NCBI RefSeq assembly: GCF_000242615.2
Contig: NZ_KI912268.1
Coordinates: 1,825,377-1,889,376, forward strand
Direction of reading: 5' to 3'
DNA: 64,000 nucleotides
Source of the DNA: Holophaga foetida DSM 6591
GTDB taxonomy: Bacteria; Acidobacteriota; Holophagae; Holophagales; Holophagaceae
Made by a program: the position numbers and the translations under genes. The notes under the pieces were generated by a model. The model was given only the letters and a program-made list of their open reading frames with translations, had not been told where the DNA came from and ran no database searches. Shown here piece by piece: positions 53,368 through 63,212 of this stretch; within the stretch, counting starts at the first letter, position 1; each line of letters opens with the position of its first letter.

Positions 53368-54519
53368 TTATCCCAGGCGCTTGAACTTTCGCCAGACCCC
53401 GGGTTCCCCCTCGAACCAGTCCGGCATGGGGCGCGGCCTGAAGCGGCCATAGATCAGGCGCTCCGCCCGGCTCATCCACCATCCGGCCCTCCGCTTGCGG
53501 GAGGCGATTTCCGTTGCCAGACGGTGCAGCACCGTCCTGGGCTTGGTCCAGGGACACGAGGCCAGGCACACGCCACAATCCGTACCTGTCTCATTCCAGA
53601 CCTTGAAGCAGGCCTCAGGGTTGATGGCCCACTTCTCCACCCCCCGGACACAGCGGGGGCCACCATGTGGAATGGCGCCCCCGGGACAGGTCTCCGCGCA
53701 GATCCGGCAGTCCCGGCAGAACTCCTCCACGCCGATATCCCCAGGGGCATCCAGGGCCAAGGGCAGCTCGGTGGTCACAGTGGCAAGCTTGAGGCAGCTT
53801 CCCAGTTCCTTGGTGATCATCATGCCGTGGCGCCCAAGCTCCCCCATGCCCGCGTCGATGGCCACGGGCACCGCGAGCACCTGGTAGTTGGGCATGACGT
53901 GGGCCCTGGCGGGGTAGCCCAGGGAGCGGATGTAGGCGGCCAGGGTGGTAGCCACGAGGGCCAGACGACCATAGACCCCCATCACTTCGACGGTTTCAGA
54001 GAGCACTGGTCCGGTCTTGATCATCTCCGGATCGAGCCCGATGGCCAGGCTGATGGCAAAGGGATGGGAGAGCTCGATGGGCTTGCCCCAAGGGCGGGCC
54101 GGATCCCCCCAGGTCTTGCCGATGTGGGAGTACACATGCGCCGGATTGAGAGGGCCGATCTTCACCAGATCCGCCCCCAGGTGCCGGGCGAAGCTCCTGA
54201 TCTTCAAGGCGGCCCTCCCTGGCTCCAGAGCGAGGCGCTCGGCTGCCACTGGGCCGTCCACGGCCTCCTCGCCGCTCAGGCGCAGGAGGGCCTCCATCTC
54301 CTGGGCCAGCAGGAGCTGGTCCCGGGGATCCCCCACCCGGCCGAGCCCTGGCAGTTCCCGGATCTCCTGATCCTTGGCCTCCCACTCGGGATGGCTGGCG
54401 TAGAACGCCCGGTGGACCTCGGAACCGGGTTCATAGGTGTTGCGGGCCTGGACAGTGTCCCTTTCGTCGAAGCGTTCCAAGGGGCCAAGGACCCGGTATC
54501 GGGGTATGGGGATCTGCAT
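53368..54519 (-). CDS. Reductive dehalogenase-like iron-sulfur protein
   Basis: The 383-residue protein has the C-terminal double [4Fe-4S] pattern of reductive dehalogenases and epoxyqueuosine reductase: CRDCRICAETCPGGAI and, later, CFKVWNETGTDCGVCLASCPW. The N-terminal region (ADLVKIGPLNPAHVYSHIGK, MGVYGRLALVATTLAAYIRSLGYPARAH) matches the corrinoid-binding nitroreductase-like core of RdhA proteins better than QueG. No Tat signal and no RdhB-type anchor are seen, so it is probably cytoplasmic. GAGGAGG precedes ATG 54519. Substrate unknown. Grouped with a TetR regulator and OYE. Confidence 0.8.
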   Translation of the reverse strand: MQIPIPRYRVLGPLERFDERDTVQARNTYEPGSEVHRAFYASHPEWEAKDQEIRELPGLGRVGDPRDQLLLAQEMEALLRLSGEEAVDGPVAAERLALEPGRAALKIRSFARHLGADLVKIGPLNPAHVYSHIGKTWGDPARPWGKPIELSHPFAISLAIGLDPEMIKTGPVLSETVEVMGVYGRLALVATTLAAYIRSLGYPARAHVMPNYQVLAVPVAIDAGMGELGRHGMMITKELGSCLKLATVTTELPLALDAPGDIGVEEFCRDCRICAETCPGGAIPHGGPRCVRGVEKWAINPEACFKVWNETGTDCGVCLASCPWTKPRTVLHRLATEIASRKRRAGWWMSRAERLIYGRFRPRPMPDWFEGEPGVWRKFKRLG

Positions 54520-54569
54520 GGTGCCTCCTCTACGTTTTGGAACGATCATTCCACAAATGGGTAAAAAAA

Positions 54570-55148
54570 TCAGCCGAGCACGGACAAAGCCACCTTCACG
54601 ATGTCCTCCAGGGTTCCCCGGTCCGTCACCACCTTGCCCAGGGTGTTCACCCCGTAGAGGGTGTTCACGAAAAAGCGGGCCAGGGCCCTGGGATCCTGGT
54701 GGGCCCCCAGTTCACCCTTTTCCTGGGCCCGTCGAAGGCAGGCCGCCAGGCTTTCCTCAAGGTCATGGATGTTGTCCCGCACCAGCTCCACCATCTCGGG
54801 ATCCAGCTGCAGGGATTCCGAGGCCGTATTGACCATCAGGCAGCCCCGGCGCCCCTGGCTTTCGAGGGCGTCGACTGCCCCCCGGAGGAGGCGGGCCAGC
54901 AGCACCCGCAGGGGAGCCTCCTCCATCAGGAGCGCCGCCCGGAGCCGACCCCTCTGGCGCCGGTAATGGTCCAGGGCCTTCAGGAAGAGTTGCCGCTTGT
55001 CGCCGAAGGTGGCGTACAGGCTCTGCCGCTGGACACCGGTGGCCTCCACCAGATCCTGGATGGAGGCAGCCTCGAAGCCCTTGGCCCAGAATACCTCCAT
55101 GGCCCTTTCCAGGGCGGTCTCTGAATCAAAGGCCTTGGGTCTTCCCAT
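54570..55148 (-). CDS. TetR-family regulator (NemR-like)
   Basis: The 192-residue repressor has an N-terminal helix-turn-helix (FWAKGFEAASIQDLVEATGV followed by QRQSLYATFGDK) and a ligand domain with a single conspicuous Cys in GRRGCLMVNTASE, at about the position of the sensing Cys of NemR. It lies 50 bases upstream of the RdhA-like gene on the same strand, so it probably controls its own operon in response to electrophiles. A clear operator palindrome was not identified by eye. Confidence 0.87.
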   Translation of the reverse strand: MGRPKAFDSETALERAMEVFWAKGFEAASIQDLVEATGVQRQSLYATFGDKRQLFLKALDHYRRQRGRLRAALLMEEAPLRVLLARLLRGAVDALESQGRRGCLMVNTASESLQLDPEMVELVRDNIHDLEESLAACLRRAQEKGELGAHQDPRALARFFVNTLYGVNTLGKVVTDRGTLEDIVKVALSVLG

Positions 55149-55179
55149 GCGAGAATGCTGGGCGTTCAGGAACGACCGG

Positions 55180-56346
55180 TCAAGAATTCTTTTCGTGGTA
55201 GGCCCTCAGGCGCGCCACGGCGGCATTGAGGGTCTCCAGCTTCTTGGGGAAGGCGAAGCGCACCGTCTTCCTTCCCAGACCCGGGGTTCCGTAAAGGCAG
55301 GATCCAGGCACCACGGCCACCCCGAGGTGCTCGGGCATCCAGCGGGCGAAGTCGTCACAGTCGCCGTCGAAGTTCCAGGCGCTGAAATCCGCCAGGGTGT
55401 AGTAGGAGCCCTCGGGCATGTGGCACTTGAAGTTCAGAGCCTCAAGTTCGGGCATGATCAGGTTCCGGCGCTCAGTGTATTCCCGGGTGAGCTTCTCGTA
55501 GTAGGACTCGGGGAGCTTCAAGGCAGCAGCGGCGGCGGCCTGGAGGGGAACCGGCGCGCAGATCGTGGTGAAGTCGTGGACGGTCCGGATGGCCAGGCTG
55601 TAGGGCTCATAGGCGCAGATATAGCCCAGGCGCCAGCCCGTGATGGCATAGGTCTTTCCGAAACCGCCGACGGTGATGGTCCGCTCGGCCATGCCGGGCA
55701 GGCTAGCCATGGGGATGTGCTGGCGGCCGTCATAGACGATCCGGTCATAGATCTCGTCGGTGATCACCAGGAGGTCGTATTCCTGGCAGACCTTGGCCAG
55801 CCCCTCCATCTCCTCGCGGGTGAAGACGCGGCCCGTGGGATTGTGGGGGGTGTTGAGAATGACAGCCTTGGTCCTGGGGGTGATGGCGGCCTTAACCCGC
55901 TCGGGGTCCAGGGTGTAGTCCGGCGCGTCGAGGGTGACGAAGCGGGCGGCGCCGCCGGCGAACTTGATCTGGGCCCGGTAGCCTTCGTGGAAGGGCTCAA
56001 ATATGAGTATTTCGTCATCGCGGTCAAGCAGGGCCTGGAAAATGATGGCCATGGCTTCGGTGACACCACAGGTCACCGTAATGTGCTGATTCGGATCGTA
56101 GTTCAGATTGAAGCGTTTGAGCAGGGACTCCGAGATGGCCTCGCGGAGTTCGGGATTGCCCCAGGTGATGCCGTACTGGTTGCGTCCGCTGCGGAGGGCT
56201 TCACAGGCGGCCTCGATCACCTCTTGAGGTGCGTCGTAATCAGGAAAGCCCTGGGAGAGGTTGATGGCATTATGCGTGATCGCCAGACGCGTCATTTCCC
56301 GAATGAAAGATTCGCGCATGCCGTCGAGCTTCTTGGCTGTCTTCAT
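55180..56346 (-). CDS. Class I/II PLP-dependent aminotransferase
   Basis: The 388-residue fold-type I enzyme has INLSQGFPDYDAP, the PLP-site NTPHNPTGRVF, TDEIYDRIVYDG and the Schiff-base Lys in GGFGKTYAITGWRLGY (usual SFSKT replaced by GFGKT). It resembles the methionine/kynurenine/aspartate aminotransferase group; the amino acid specificity is unclear. Its ATG overlaps the stop of the EAL gene (TGATG), with GGAG upstream, so they are cotranscribed. Confidence 0.9.
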   Translation of the reverse strand: MKTAKKLDGMRESFIREMTRLAITHNAINLSQGFPDYDAPQEVIEAACEALRSGRNQYGITWGNPELREAISESLLKRFNLNYDPNQHITVTCGVTEAMAIIFQALLDRDDEILIFEPFHEGYRAQIKFAGGAARFVTLDAPDYTLDPERVKAAITPRTKAVILNTPHNPTGRVFTREEMEGLAKVCQEYDLLVITDEIYDRIVYDGRQHIPMASLPGMAERTITVGGFGKTYAITGWRLGYICAYEPYSLAIRTVHDFTTICAPVPLQAAAAAALKLPESYYEKLTREYTERRNLIMPELEALNFKCHMPEGSYYTLADFSAWNFDGDCDDFARWMPEHLGVAVVPGSCLYGTPGLGRKTVRFAFPKKLETLNAAVARLRAYHEKNS

Positions 56347-57998
56347 CACAACTCCACACTTCCAGCCAAGCTGGTTTCTCTCATTGAGCATAACGAAACG
56401 GGTGCCTGTTTGCACACGTACTGCCCTTCCGCCATCCTTCGCTGCGGCTCGCAAGTGCATAGCCAATCAGGAACAGCCTTGCCTGGCATAGGGCGGGCCA
56501 GGAGGTAGCCCTGCACGCAATCAGCCCCGTATTTCCTCACCAGGCCGAGGTCATCCTGACGCTCGATCCCCTCAACGGTCACGTTCACCCTCAGGTCCTT
56601 GGCCATGGCGCAAAGGTGGCGCACCAGGGTCTGACGATCGGGATCCACCACCAGGTTGGTGATCAGGGCCCGATCAAACTTGATACCCCTCAGGGGCAGA
56701 TCCACCAGGATCCCCAAAGAGGAGAAGCCTGCTCCGAAGTCGTCCATGACTACGCCAACCCCGATGCCCAGCAATTCGCGAAGCACCCCCACCAGATCCT
56801 CCGAGGCCGTGATCATCGCGTGCTCAGTTATTTCCAGGTGCAACCACCCATGGGACAGGCGATGACGTTCGAGTTCCTGTGAAAGCCATGTAACGAAATC
56901 CTGCGCCAGAAGGGTATCCGGTGCCACATTCACCGCAATCCCGGAACAGTGGGCCCCGGGGTGCCACCAGGCCCGGGAGGCGGCTAGCGCATGCCGGAGC
57001 ACCTGGCGGTCTGCCCATCCTGTCCGGCCCATGCGCTCACAGGCAAGGAAGACCAGCTCCGGGTTGACACGGCCGAGATCGGGGTCCTCCACCCGCAGCA
57101 GGGCCTCGAAGCGAATTCCAGGCACATGACTGCTGACGGGCAGGATCGGCTGGTAGTGCATCTCCAGGCAGCCATCCCCGAAGAGGCTGTCGAGCCTTTC
57201 CGCAATGAGGGCCAGGCGCTGGGCATCCACGTCCTGCGGCAGGTCCCGCACGCTTCGCACCATGGCGAAGGCACGGTTCAGGATCCTCTGCCGACGGGCT
57301 TCAACGGCCACATCGCTGATCCGGTAGGCCGCGATCATGACCCCAAAGAGCACCAGGGCGAGAAGAACCGGCAGCCCTTCCCCTGGATGCGCCCCCGGCA
57401 AAGGGGGCGACAGGGGCACGCTCGTGGTCAGGCAGATGTGGAGGGGAAGGATCACCAGCCCCCCCACCACCTTGTCCCCCCACGTCAAAGGCTTGAAGAC
57501 CCCATCCAGGGAACGGAGGCGCGCGGAACGGTGCCGGAGGGCCAGCCCCCCGGCCAAGGCTGTGGCAATCAGGATGGCCAGCAGAACCGCTCCCCATCGG
57601 ATCTCGCCCGTGGGCTTCCCCAGGGCAGAGACCTGGAGGAAGTGCCCGAAGAGCATCCCGGTGGCAAGCAGGGCTCCGGCCCCCATGATCCGGAGCCTAT
57701 CCCGGGTGCTCACCAGGGCAGGAACGCAGATCCGGGCAGCCAGGACCATCACGATAAGGGAGAAGATGGCCGGTGCAAGCCTGGCCCCCCGGGGAGCCAT
57801 GTCCTGGTAGAGAAAAAGTCCCAGGGCATCCAGGGACCAGACCATGGCACCGATGCAGAGCGATGTGCGCGCGAAATTGGCCCTGCGCTCCAACTCCTCA
57901 ATGGCGAGAGCCGCCTGTTCCACAAGGCGCTGGCACACATGGACCACCAGAATGGAGAACCCAAGGAAGAGCAGCCAGGCAAGTTCAAAGACAGCCAT
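56346..57998 (-). CDS. Membrane-bound EAL-domain c-di-GMP phosphodiesterase
   Basis: The 550-residue protein has about seven membrane helices in the first ~225 residues (WLLFLGFSILVVHV, AIFSLIVMVLAARI, AVLLAILIATALAGGLAL). A degenerate or missing GGDEF linker follows, then an EAL domain with intact residues: FEALLRVED, LEITEHA, DDFGAGFSSL, KFDRAL, VEGIE and CVQGYLLARPMP. It should hydrolyse c-di-GMP. The C-terminal tail (LCTCEPQRRMAEGQYVCKQA) has three Cys. Start codon ribosome site is weak. Confidence 0.9.
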   Translation of the reverse strand: MAVFELAWLLFLGFSILVVHVCQRLVEQAALAIEELERRANFARTSLCIGAMVWSLDALGLFLYQDMAPRGARLAPAIFSLIVMVLAARICVPALVSTRDRLRIMGAGALLATGMLFGHFLQVSALGKPTGEIRWGAVLLAILIATALAGGLALRHRSARLRSLDGVFKPLTWGDKVVGGLVILPLHICLTTSVPLSPPLPGAHPGEGLPVLLALVLFGVMIAAYRISDVAVEARRQRILNRAFAMVRSVRDLPQDVDAQRLALIAERLDSLFGDGCLEMHYQPILPVSSHVPGIRFEALLRVEDPDLGRVNPELVFLACERMGRTGWADRQVLRHALAASRAWWHPGAHCSGIAVNVAPDTLLAQDFVTWLSQELERHRLSHGWLHLEITEHAMITASEDLVGVLRELLGIGVGVVMDDFGAGFSSLGILVDLPLRGIKFDRALITNLVVDPDRQTLVRHLCAMAKDLRVNVTVEGIERQDDLGLVRKYGADCVQGYLLARPMPGKAVPDWLCTCEPQRRMAEGQYVCKQAPVSLCSMRETSLAGSVEL

Positions 57999-58086
57999 CC
58001 GGGGTCCTCAAAAGGGGTGATCGGGAGAAACGATAACTGAATACTACTTGTATACCGATCCACCCACACCCCTTTCCGGCCCCCTA

Positions 58087-58239
58087 TCAGCGGGCAGATT
58101 TTTCTCCCGAAGCGATGCCAGCCCCGCAGGACTTGGTAGGAGCGTTGGCTTCGATGAAGCAGTCTTCGCACACCTTCTTGCCATGAAGATCGCAGGCGTC
58201 ATCTTCAGTCAGCTTCTGCTTGCAGATTTCGCATTCCAT
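58087..58239 (-). CDS. Small zinc-ribbon protein
   Basis: The 50-residue protein has CxxC pairs MECEICKQK and VCEDCFIEA with an intervening Cys and His (DDACDLHGKK), forming a likely zinc ribbon or treble-clef. A GGAGG site eight bases before ATG 58239 supports it. Function unknown; small soluble protein. Confidence 0.75.
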   Translation of the reverse strand: MECEICKQKLTEDDACDLHGKKVCEDCFIEANAPTKSCGAGIASGEKSAR

Positions 58240-58306
58240 GACTTCCTCCAAGGGTTGGTTGTGATGCACCTTGCAGTCAATCTATTCCCGCAGAAGCGAT
58301 TCACAA

Positions 58307-58995
58307 GATGCGAAGCACCACCTGCTCAAGTTCCTCGATATTGGAGCACGGAGTTGGAGACATCGCAGAGGAGCCAGAGGTCGGGTTTGGTCAGCTTCCG
58401 GCCCGCCTGGAAGATCCGGAGGGGGATGCCCCCGGTCGCCATGGCCTTGCGGGTGACGCGCCGGAGATCGATCCACCCCCGCAGCCCGGCCTTCCGGCGC
58501 CGACCCCGGCGGACCGCCAGCTTACGGGCCAGCCTCTCCACCTCGGCCCCCATCCGCCAGAGCATTCGCTCATCCGCCTCCTGGAACGAGGCATGCCGGG
58601 GATCCTGCCGCTGCATCACCCGGATCAGCTGGGCCCTCCCCAGCTTCTTCACCAGCATCCGATCCATCTCCTGCCCCCACGGACCCCATTCCGGTGCCCA
58701 GGACCGAGGCCACTGGTGCCGTGACCATTCCGGGCTCCAGGGCTTCGAAGTAGAGATCCAGCAGGCGATGGAGGTAGTCTTCCCCCCACTCAGCCTTGAG
58801 CAGGGTGGCGTTCAGCAGGCTGCAGAGCGCCGAGGGGTTGCTTTCCATTGGGAGCTGGCGCACCGCGTGAAGGCAATCCAGCACCTCCGAGGGGCTGATG
58901 GCGTGGCCAGCCTGCCTCAGGGTCCGGGCCAGATCCAGGATGACGTATTCCACTTCACACCTTTCCTCGACGCTCCATTCCATGCCTGACGCCAA
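58307..58995 (-). pseudogene. CoxE-like VWA protein, frameshifted and truncated
   Basis: From 58995 a CoxE-like N-terminal part runs (ILDLARTLRQAGHAISPSEV, LLNATLLKAEWGEDYLHRL). Near 58690 the frame shifts, and the protein continues as WGPWGQEMDRMLVKKLGRAQ, WIDLRRVTRKAMATGGIPLR and LWLLCDVSNS, the start of the von Willebrand A domain with the MIDAS DxSxS. Right after this the domain is lost, and a short tail NIEELEQVVLRIL runs to a stop at 58307 in another frame. CoxE proteins accompany Mo-hydroxylases such as those served by XdhC. Probably inactive. Confidence 0.7.
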
Positions 58996-59095
58996 GGGGT
59001 GTCAACGCGTGCGGGGCATCGCCTTTCAAGCTAAAATGATTGATCGGTCTTTTCCTGTCTGCACGCCGCCGGATGCCTGCCCAGACGGTTGACCC

Positions 59096-60826
59096 ATGCC
59101 ACGAATGGATAACACCTCTATGACCCAGACTCAGCCTGTCCCTGAACCCCGAAGCCTCAACTTCATCGAGGAGATCATGGAGGCCGATCTGGCCTCCGGG
59201 AAGCACCAGGGACGCATCGGGACCCGCTTTCCCCCGGAGCCCAACGGCTACCTCCACATCGGCCACGCCAAGTCCATCTGCATCAACTTCGGGCTCGCCC
59301 AGAAATACGGCGGCAGCACCAACCTGCGATTCGATGACACCAACCCGGTGAAAGAGGATGTGGAGTACGTCGACTCCATCCGGGAGGACGTGGAGTGGCT
59401 GGGCTTCCGCTGGGCTGAGGAGCACTATGCCTCCGATTACTTCCAGCAGCTCTACGACTACGCCGAATACCTGATCCAGGCCGGGAAGGCCTACGTCTGC
59501 GACCTCACGGACGAAGAGACCCGGGAGTACCGGGGCAACTTCCACACCCCGGGCAAGGAGAGCCCCTACCGCAGCCGCAGCGTCGGAGAGAACCTGGACC
59601 TCTTCCGCCGCATGCGGGCCGGGGAGTTCCCGGACGGTGCCCGGGTGCTCCGGGCCAAGATCGATGTGCAGTCCCCCAACATGAACCTGCGGGACCCCCT
59701 GATGTACCGCATCCGACGGGTGCACCACCACCGCACCGGGGACGCCTGGCCCATCTACCCCATGTACGACTACGCCCACGGGGTCAGCGACGCCATCGAA
59801 CGCATCACCCACTCCATCTGTACTCTGGAGTTCGAGGACCACCGCCCGCTCTACGATTGGTTCCTCAACCAGGATGTCGAGGGCAGGTTCTTCACCCGTC
59901 CCCTGCCCCGCCAGATCGAATTCGCCCGCCTGAACCTCACCCACACCGTCATGTCCAAGCGTCGCCTGCTCCTGCTGGTCCAGGAAGGCCACGTCACGGG
60001 CTGGAACGACCCCCGCATGCCCACCATCTGCGGCCTGCGGCGCAGGGGCTACACCCCCGAGTCCGTGCGGGCCTTCGCCGAGCGGGTCGGCGTGGCCAAG
60101 CGGGACATGGTGGCCGACGTCAGCCTGCTGGAGCACTGCATCCGTGAGGACCTTGAGGCCCAGGCCCCCCGCGCCATGGCAGTGCTGCGCCCCCTCAAGC
60201 TGGTCATCACCAACCTGACCGAGGGCGAGACCCACTGGCTGGAGCTCCCCTTCCACCCCGAGAAGACCGAGATGGGAACCCGCAAGGTGCCCTTCACCCG
60301 CGAGATCTGGATCGACCAGGACGACTTCCGGGAAGAGGCCCCCAAGAAGTGGTTCCGCCTGGCCCCCGGCGCCGAGGTCCGCCTCCGGGGCGCCGCCCTG
60401 GTGCGCTGCGAGGGGCTGGTGAAGGACGATTCCGGGCAGGTCGTTGAACTGCACTGCACCTGGGATCCAGGAAGCCTCGGGGGCAACGCCCCGGACGGCC
60501 GCAAGGTCAAGGGCACCATCCACTGGGTGAGCGCCTCCCACGCCGTTCCAGCGGAAGTGCGCCTCTACGAGCAGCTCTTCACCCAGGAAGACCCCATGGA
60601 TGTCCCCGAGGGCGGCGACTGGCGGGACTTCATCAATCCCCACAGCCTGGAGGCCCTCACGGCCCAGCTGGAGCCCAGCCTGGCCAGCGCCAAGGCGGGG
60701 GATCGTTTCCAGTTCGAGCGCACGGGCTACTTCTCCGTGGATCCAGACTCCGGTTCCGCCGCCCTGGTCTTCAATCGCACCGTCGGGCTGAAGGACAGCT
60801 GGGCCAAGATCGAATCGAAAGGTTGA
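59096..60826 (+). CDS. glnS: Glutaminyl-tRNA synthetase
   Basis: The 576-residue class-I synthetase has [17 protein letters not shown] (HIGH), [34 protein letters not shown] and the KMSKS-type VMSKRRL, plus the two C-terminal anticodon-binding beta-barrels ([28 protein letters not shown] region). It charges tRNA-Gln directly. ATGs at 59105 and 59120 are alternative starts. The MATE gene begins 4 bases after its stop. Confidence 0.96.
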   Translation: MPRMDNTSMTQTQPVPEPRSLNFIEEIMEADLASGKHQGRIGTRFPPEPNGYLHIGHAKSICINFGLAQKYGGSTNLRFDDTNPVKEDVEYVDSIREDVEWLGFRWAEEHYASDYFQQLYDYAEYLIQAGKAYVCDLTDEETREYRGNFHTPGKESPYRSRSVGENLDLFRRMRAGEFPDGARVLRAKIDVQSPNMNLRDPLMYRIRRVHHHRTGDAWPIYPMYDYAHGVSDAIERITHSICTLEFEDHRPLYDWFLNQDVEGRFFTRPLPRQIEFARLNLTHTVMSKRRLLLLVQEGHVTGWNDPRMPTICGLRRRGYTPESVRAFAERVGVAKRDMVADVSLLEHCIREDLEAQAPRAMAVLRPLKLVITNLTEGETHWLELPFHPEKTEMGTRKVPFTREIWIDQDDFREEAPKKWFRLAPGAEVRLRGAALVRCEGLVKDDSGQVVELHCTWDPGSLGGNAPDGRKVKGTIHWVSASHAVPAEVRLYEQLFTQEDPMDVPEGGDWRDFINPHSLEALTAQLEPSLASAKAGDRFQFERTGYFSVDPDSGSAALVFNRTVGLKDSWAKIESKG

Positions 60827-60830
60827 GCGC

Positions 60831-62186
60831 ATGCAGACCACCCAGCGATTGGCTGAAGAAAAGCCGATCAAGCTACTGATCCAGTTCAGCATCCCCGCCA
60901 TCGTGGGCATGCTGGTTTCTGCCCTCTACTCCGTCATCGACCGGATCTTCATCGGCGGCGCCGTGGGCTCCATCGGCATCGCCGGCATCACCGTGGCCTT
61001 CCCCATCATGATCATCCAGCTGGCCTTCGGCCTCCTGGTCGGCATCGGCGGCACGGCCCTGGTGTCCATCCGCCTCGGTGAGAAGAAGCATGAGGAGGCC
61101 CTGGGAATCGTGGGCAACGCCTTCGTCCTCCTGATCGTCATCTCCATCCTTATTTCAATCCTGGGCCTGATCTTCCGGGATCCCATGCTCCGGGCCTTCG
61201 GTGCCAGCGAGCAGGTCCTGCCCTACGCCCGGGACTTCGTGACCATCATCCTCTACGGCTCCGTGGTGATGTCCACCTCCCTGGGCATGAACAACTTCAT
61301 CCGGGCCGAGGGCAAGCCCCAGAAGGCCATGGCCTCCATGCTCATCGGGACGGTGATGAACATCATCCTGGCCCCCATCTTCCTCTTCGTCTTCAAGTGG
61401 GGCATGAAGGGCGCGGCCTGGGCCACGGTAATCGCCCAGGTGGTCTCCTGCACCTGGGTCGTGTCCCACTTCTTCAGCAGGACCAGCACCCTTCGCCTCT
61501 ACCGGCGGAACATGCGCCTGAGCCTGGCCAGGGTCAAGGCCATCATGGCCATCGGCATGCCCCCCTTCTTCCTCCAGATCGCCGTCTGCATCCTGACCAT
61601 CGTCCTGAACAAGAGCATGGAGCACTATGGCGGGGATACCGCGGTTTCCGGCATGGGGGCCGTCACCACCATCCAGATGCTCGTCATCCTGCCCATCGCC
61701 GGCATCAGCATGGGCGCCCAGCCCATCATCGGCTTCAACTATGGCGCCAGGAGCTTCGACCGGGTCCGGGAGGTGCTGAAGATGGCCATCATCTCCGGGA
61801 GCACCATCGCCGTCCTGGGCTGGCTCATGATCCAGATCTTCTCCACCCCCCTGATGGCCATGTTCGCCAAACAGGATCACGCCTTCGTGGCCTTCGGCTC
61901 CCGGGCCCTCCGGATCTTCTCGGGCCTGATGTTCCTGGCGGGCTTCCAGGTGGTCGCCTCCAACTACTTCCAGGCCATCGGCAAGCCCCTGGCTTCCATG
62001 CTCCTGACCCTGTCGCGGCAGGTGCTCATCCTCCTGCCCGCCATCCTCGTCCTGGGCTTCTTCTTCCAGGTGAACGGCATCCTGGTGGCGGGGCCCATCG
62101 CCGATGTCTGCTCCACCACCCTGACGGGCATCTGGCTGGTCCGGGAGCTCCGGAGCCTGCGCGAACAGCACGCGGCGAGCAACTGA
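60831..62186 (+). CDS. MATE-family multidrug efflux transporter
   Basis: The 451-residue membrane protein has 12 hydrophobic helices in two homologous bundles, with MATE signatures SIPAIVGMLVSALYSVIDRIFIG and MGAQPIIGFNYGARSFDRVREVL. It resembles the MepA/DinF group that exports cationic drugs against Na+ or H+. It is four bases downstream of glnS, so probably cotranscribed. Palindrome copy C follows the stop. Confidence 0.94.
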   Translation: MQTTQRLAEEKPIKLLIQFSIPAIVGMLVSALYSVIDRIFIGGAVGSIGIAGITVAFPIMIIQLAFGLLVGIGGTALVSIRLGEKKHEEALGIVGNAFVLLIVISILISILGLIFRDPMLRAFGASEQVLPYARDFVTIILYGSVVMSTSLGMNNFIRAEGKPQKAMASMLIGTVMNIILAPIFLFVFKWGMKGAAWATVIAQVVSCTWVVSHFFSRTSTLRLYRRNMRLSLARVKAIMAIGMPPFFLQIAVCILTIVLNKSMEHYGGDTAVSGMGAVTTIQMLVILPIAGISMGAQPIIGFNYGARSFDRVREVLKMAIISGSTIAVLGWLMIQIFSTPLMAMFAKQDHAFVAFGSRALRIFSGLMFLAGFQVVASNYFQAIGKPLASMLLTLSRQVLILLPAILVLGFFFQVNGILVAGPIADVCSTTLTGIWLVRELRSLREQHAASN

Positions 62187-62254
62187 TCAAAAGATCCACC
62201 ACGAAGACTCCAAGGCTCCAAGAAGCCGTGTATTCTCATTCGGCCCTTTATTTA

Positions 62255-62285
62255 CCAAGCAAACCCGCGCAGCGGGGTTGCTTGG
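62255..62285. repeat. GC-rich palindrome, family copy C (bidirectional terminator candidate)
   Basis: CCAAGCAAACCCGC (62255-62268) pairs with GCGGGGTTGCTTGG (62272-62285), one mismatch, around a 3-base loop, like copies A and B. On the plus strand TTTTT follows some 12 bases later. Lies between the convergent MATE and LysR genes. Confidence 0.75.
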
Positions 62286-62300
62286 AGGTGGATCTGTTTT

Positions 62301-63212
62301 TCAGTCCCTCACCCCCATCGCCCGCAGGAAGACCGGCAGGACCGGGTTGTCGTTGTCGGCCATCCAGGCCACCACGAAGGGGGCATCGCTCCCCTCGCCT
62401 CGCATCTCAACCATGGCATGCCCTTCCCCGATCTGGACCTCGGCGCGGTAGCGGGGGAAGATGGCGATGCCCGCGCCCATCTCGATGGCCAGGAACAGGG
62501 ACTCCAGGTCGCTGAAGCGCTGGGCGATCCTGGGCCTGAAGCCCGCCCGGGCGCAGGTCTCCACGAAGCTGGCATGGGCCGGCGCATTGACCGGGAGGTT
62601 GAGCTCCAGGAAGCCCTCCCCGGCCAGATCACCGTGGGTCAGGCTCTCCCGCTGGGCCAGGGGATGATCCTTGGGAAGGACCACCACCAGAGGCACGGTG
62701 AAGAGGAGCCGGTGGTGGATTTCCGGACGGTCCGGCATGGAGAGCTGAAGCATGAATGCGATATCCACGCCGCCCTTCTGGAGCGCCTTGGACATGGCCA
62801 CCATGTCCAGGCGCTTCAACTCCATGGCAATCTTGGGGTGCTCCCGCCGGAAGCGCCTCAGGAGCGGGGGGAGGAAGCGCTTTTCGGCGATGCCGTGGAA
62901 ACCCAGGACTAGGCTCCCGGCCTCACCGCTGGGCAGGCCCTGGATCTCAGCAACCAGCTCGCCGTATCCCTTCAGAAGCCCCTGGAGCCCCTCGTGGAAG
63001 CGCTCCCCGGCGGGGGTGAAACGGACCAGATGGGGATCCCGCTCGAAGAGCTTCACCCCGACCTCCTTCTCAAGCGACGAGATCTGGTAGCTGACAGCTG
63101 ACTGGGTCAGGAAGAGTTGCCGCGCTGCCTTGGTGAAGTTCATGTGCTCGGCGGCGGTCATGAAGCAGCGCAAATGACGGATATCCACGAATGCCCCACT
63201 GGTTTCCCCCAT
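62301..63212 (-). CDS. LysR-family transcriptional regulator
   Basis: The 303-residue regulator has an N-terminal winged helix (IRHLRCFMTAAEHMNFTKAA, LFLTQSAVSYQISSLEKEVG) and a C-terminal ligand-binding domain (LVLGFHGIAEKRFLPPLLRRF, LPKDHPLA, GAGIAIFPRYRAE). It is divergent from the URO-D-like gene, with 227 bases between, and probably controls it, perhaps responding to a methoxylated aromatic or related substrate. Inferred from layout. Confidence 0.92.
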   Translation of the reverse strand: MGETSGAFVDIRHLRCFMTAAEHMNFTKAARQLFLTQSAVSYQISSLEKEVGVKLFERDPHLVRFTPAGERFHEGLQGLLKGYGELVAEIQGLPSGEAGSLVLGFHGIAEKRFLPPLLRRFRREHPKIAMELKRLDMVAMSKALQKGGVDIAFMLQLSMPDRPEIHHRLLFTVPLVVVLPKDHPLAQRESLTHGDLAGEGFLELNLPVNAPAHASFVETCARAGFRPRIAQRFSDLESLFLAIEMGAGIAIFPRYRAEVQIGEGHAMVEMRGEGSDAPFVVAWMADNDNPVLPVFLRAMGVRD

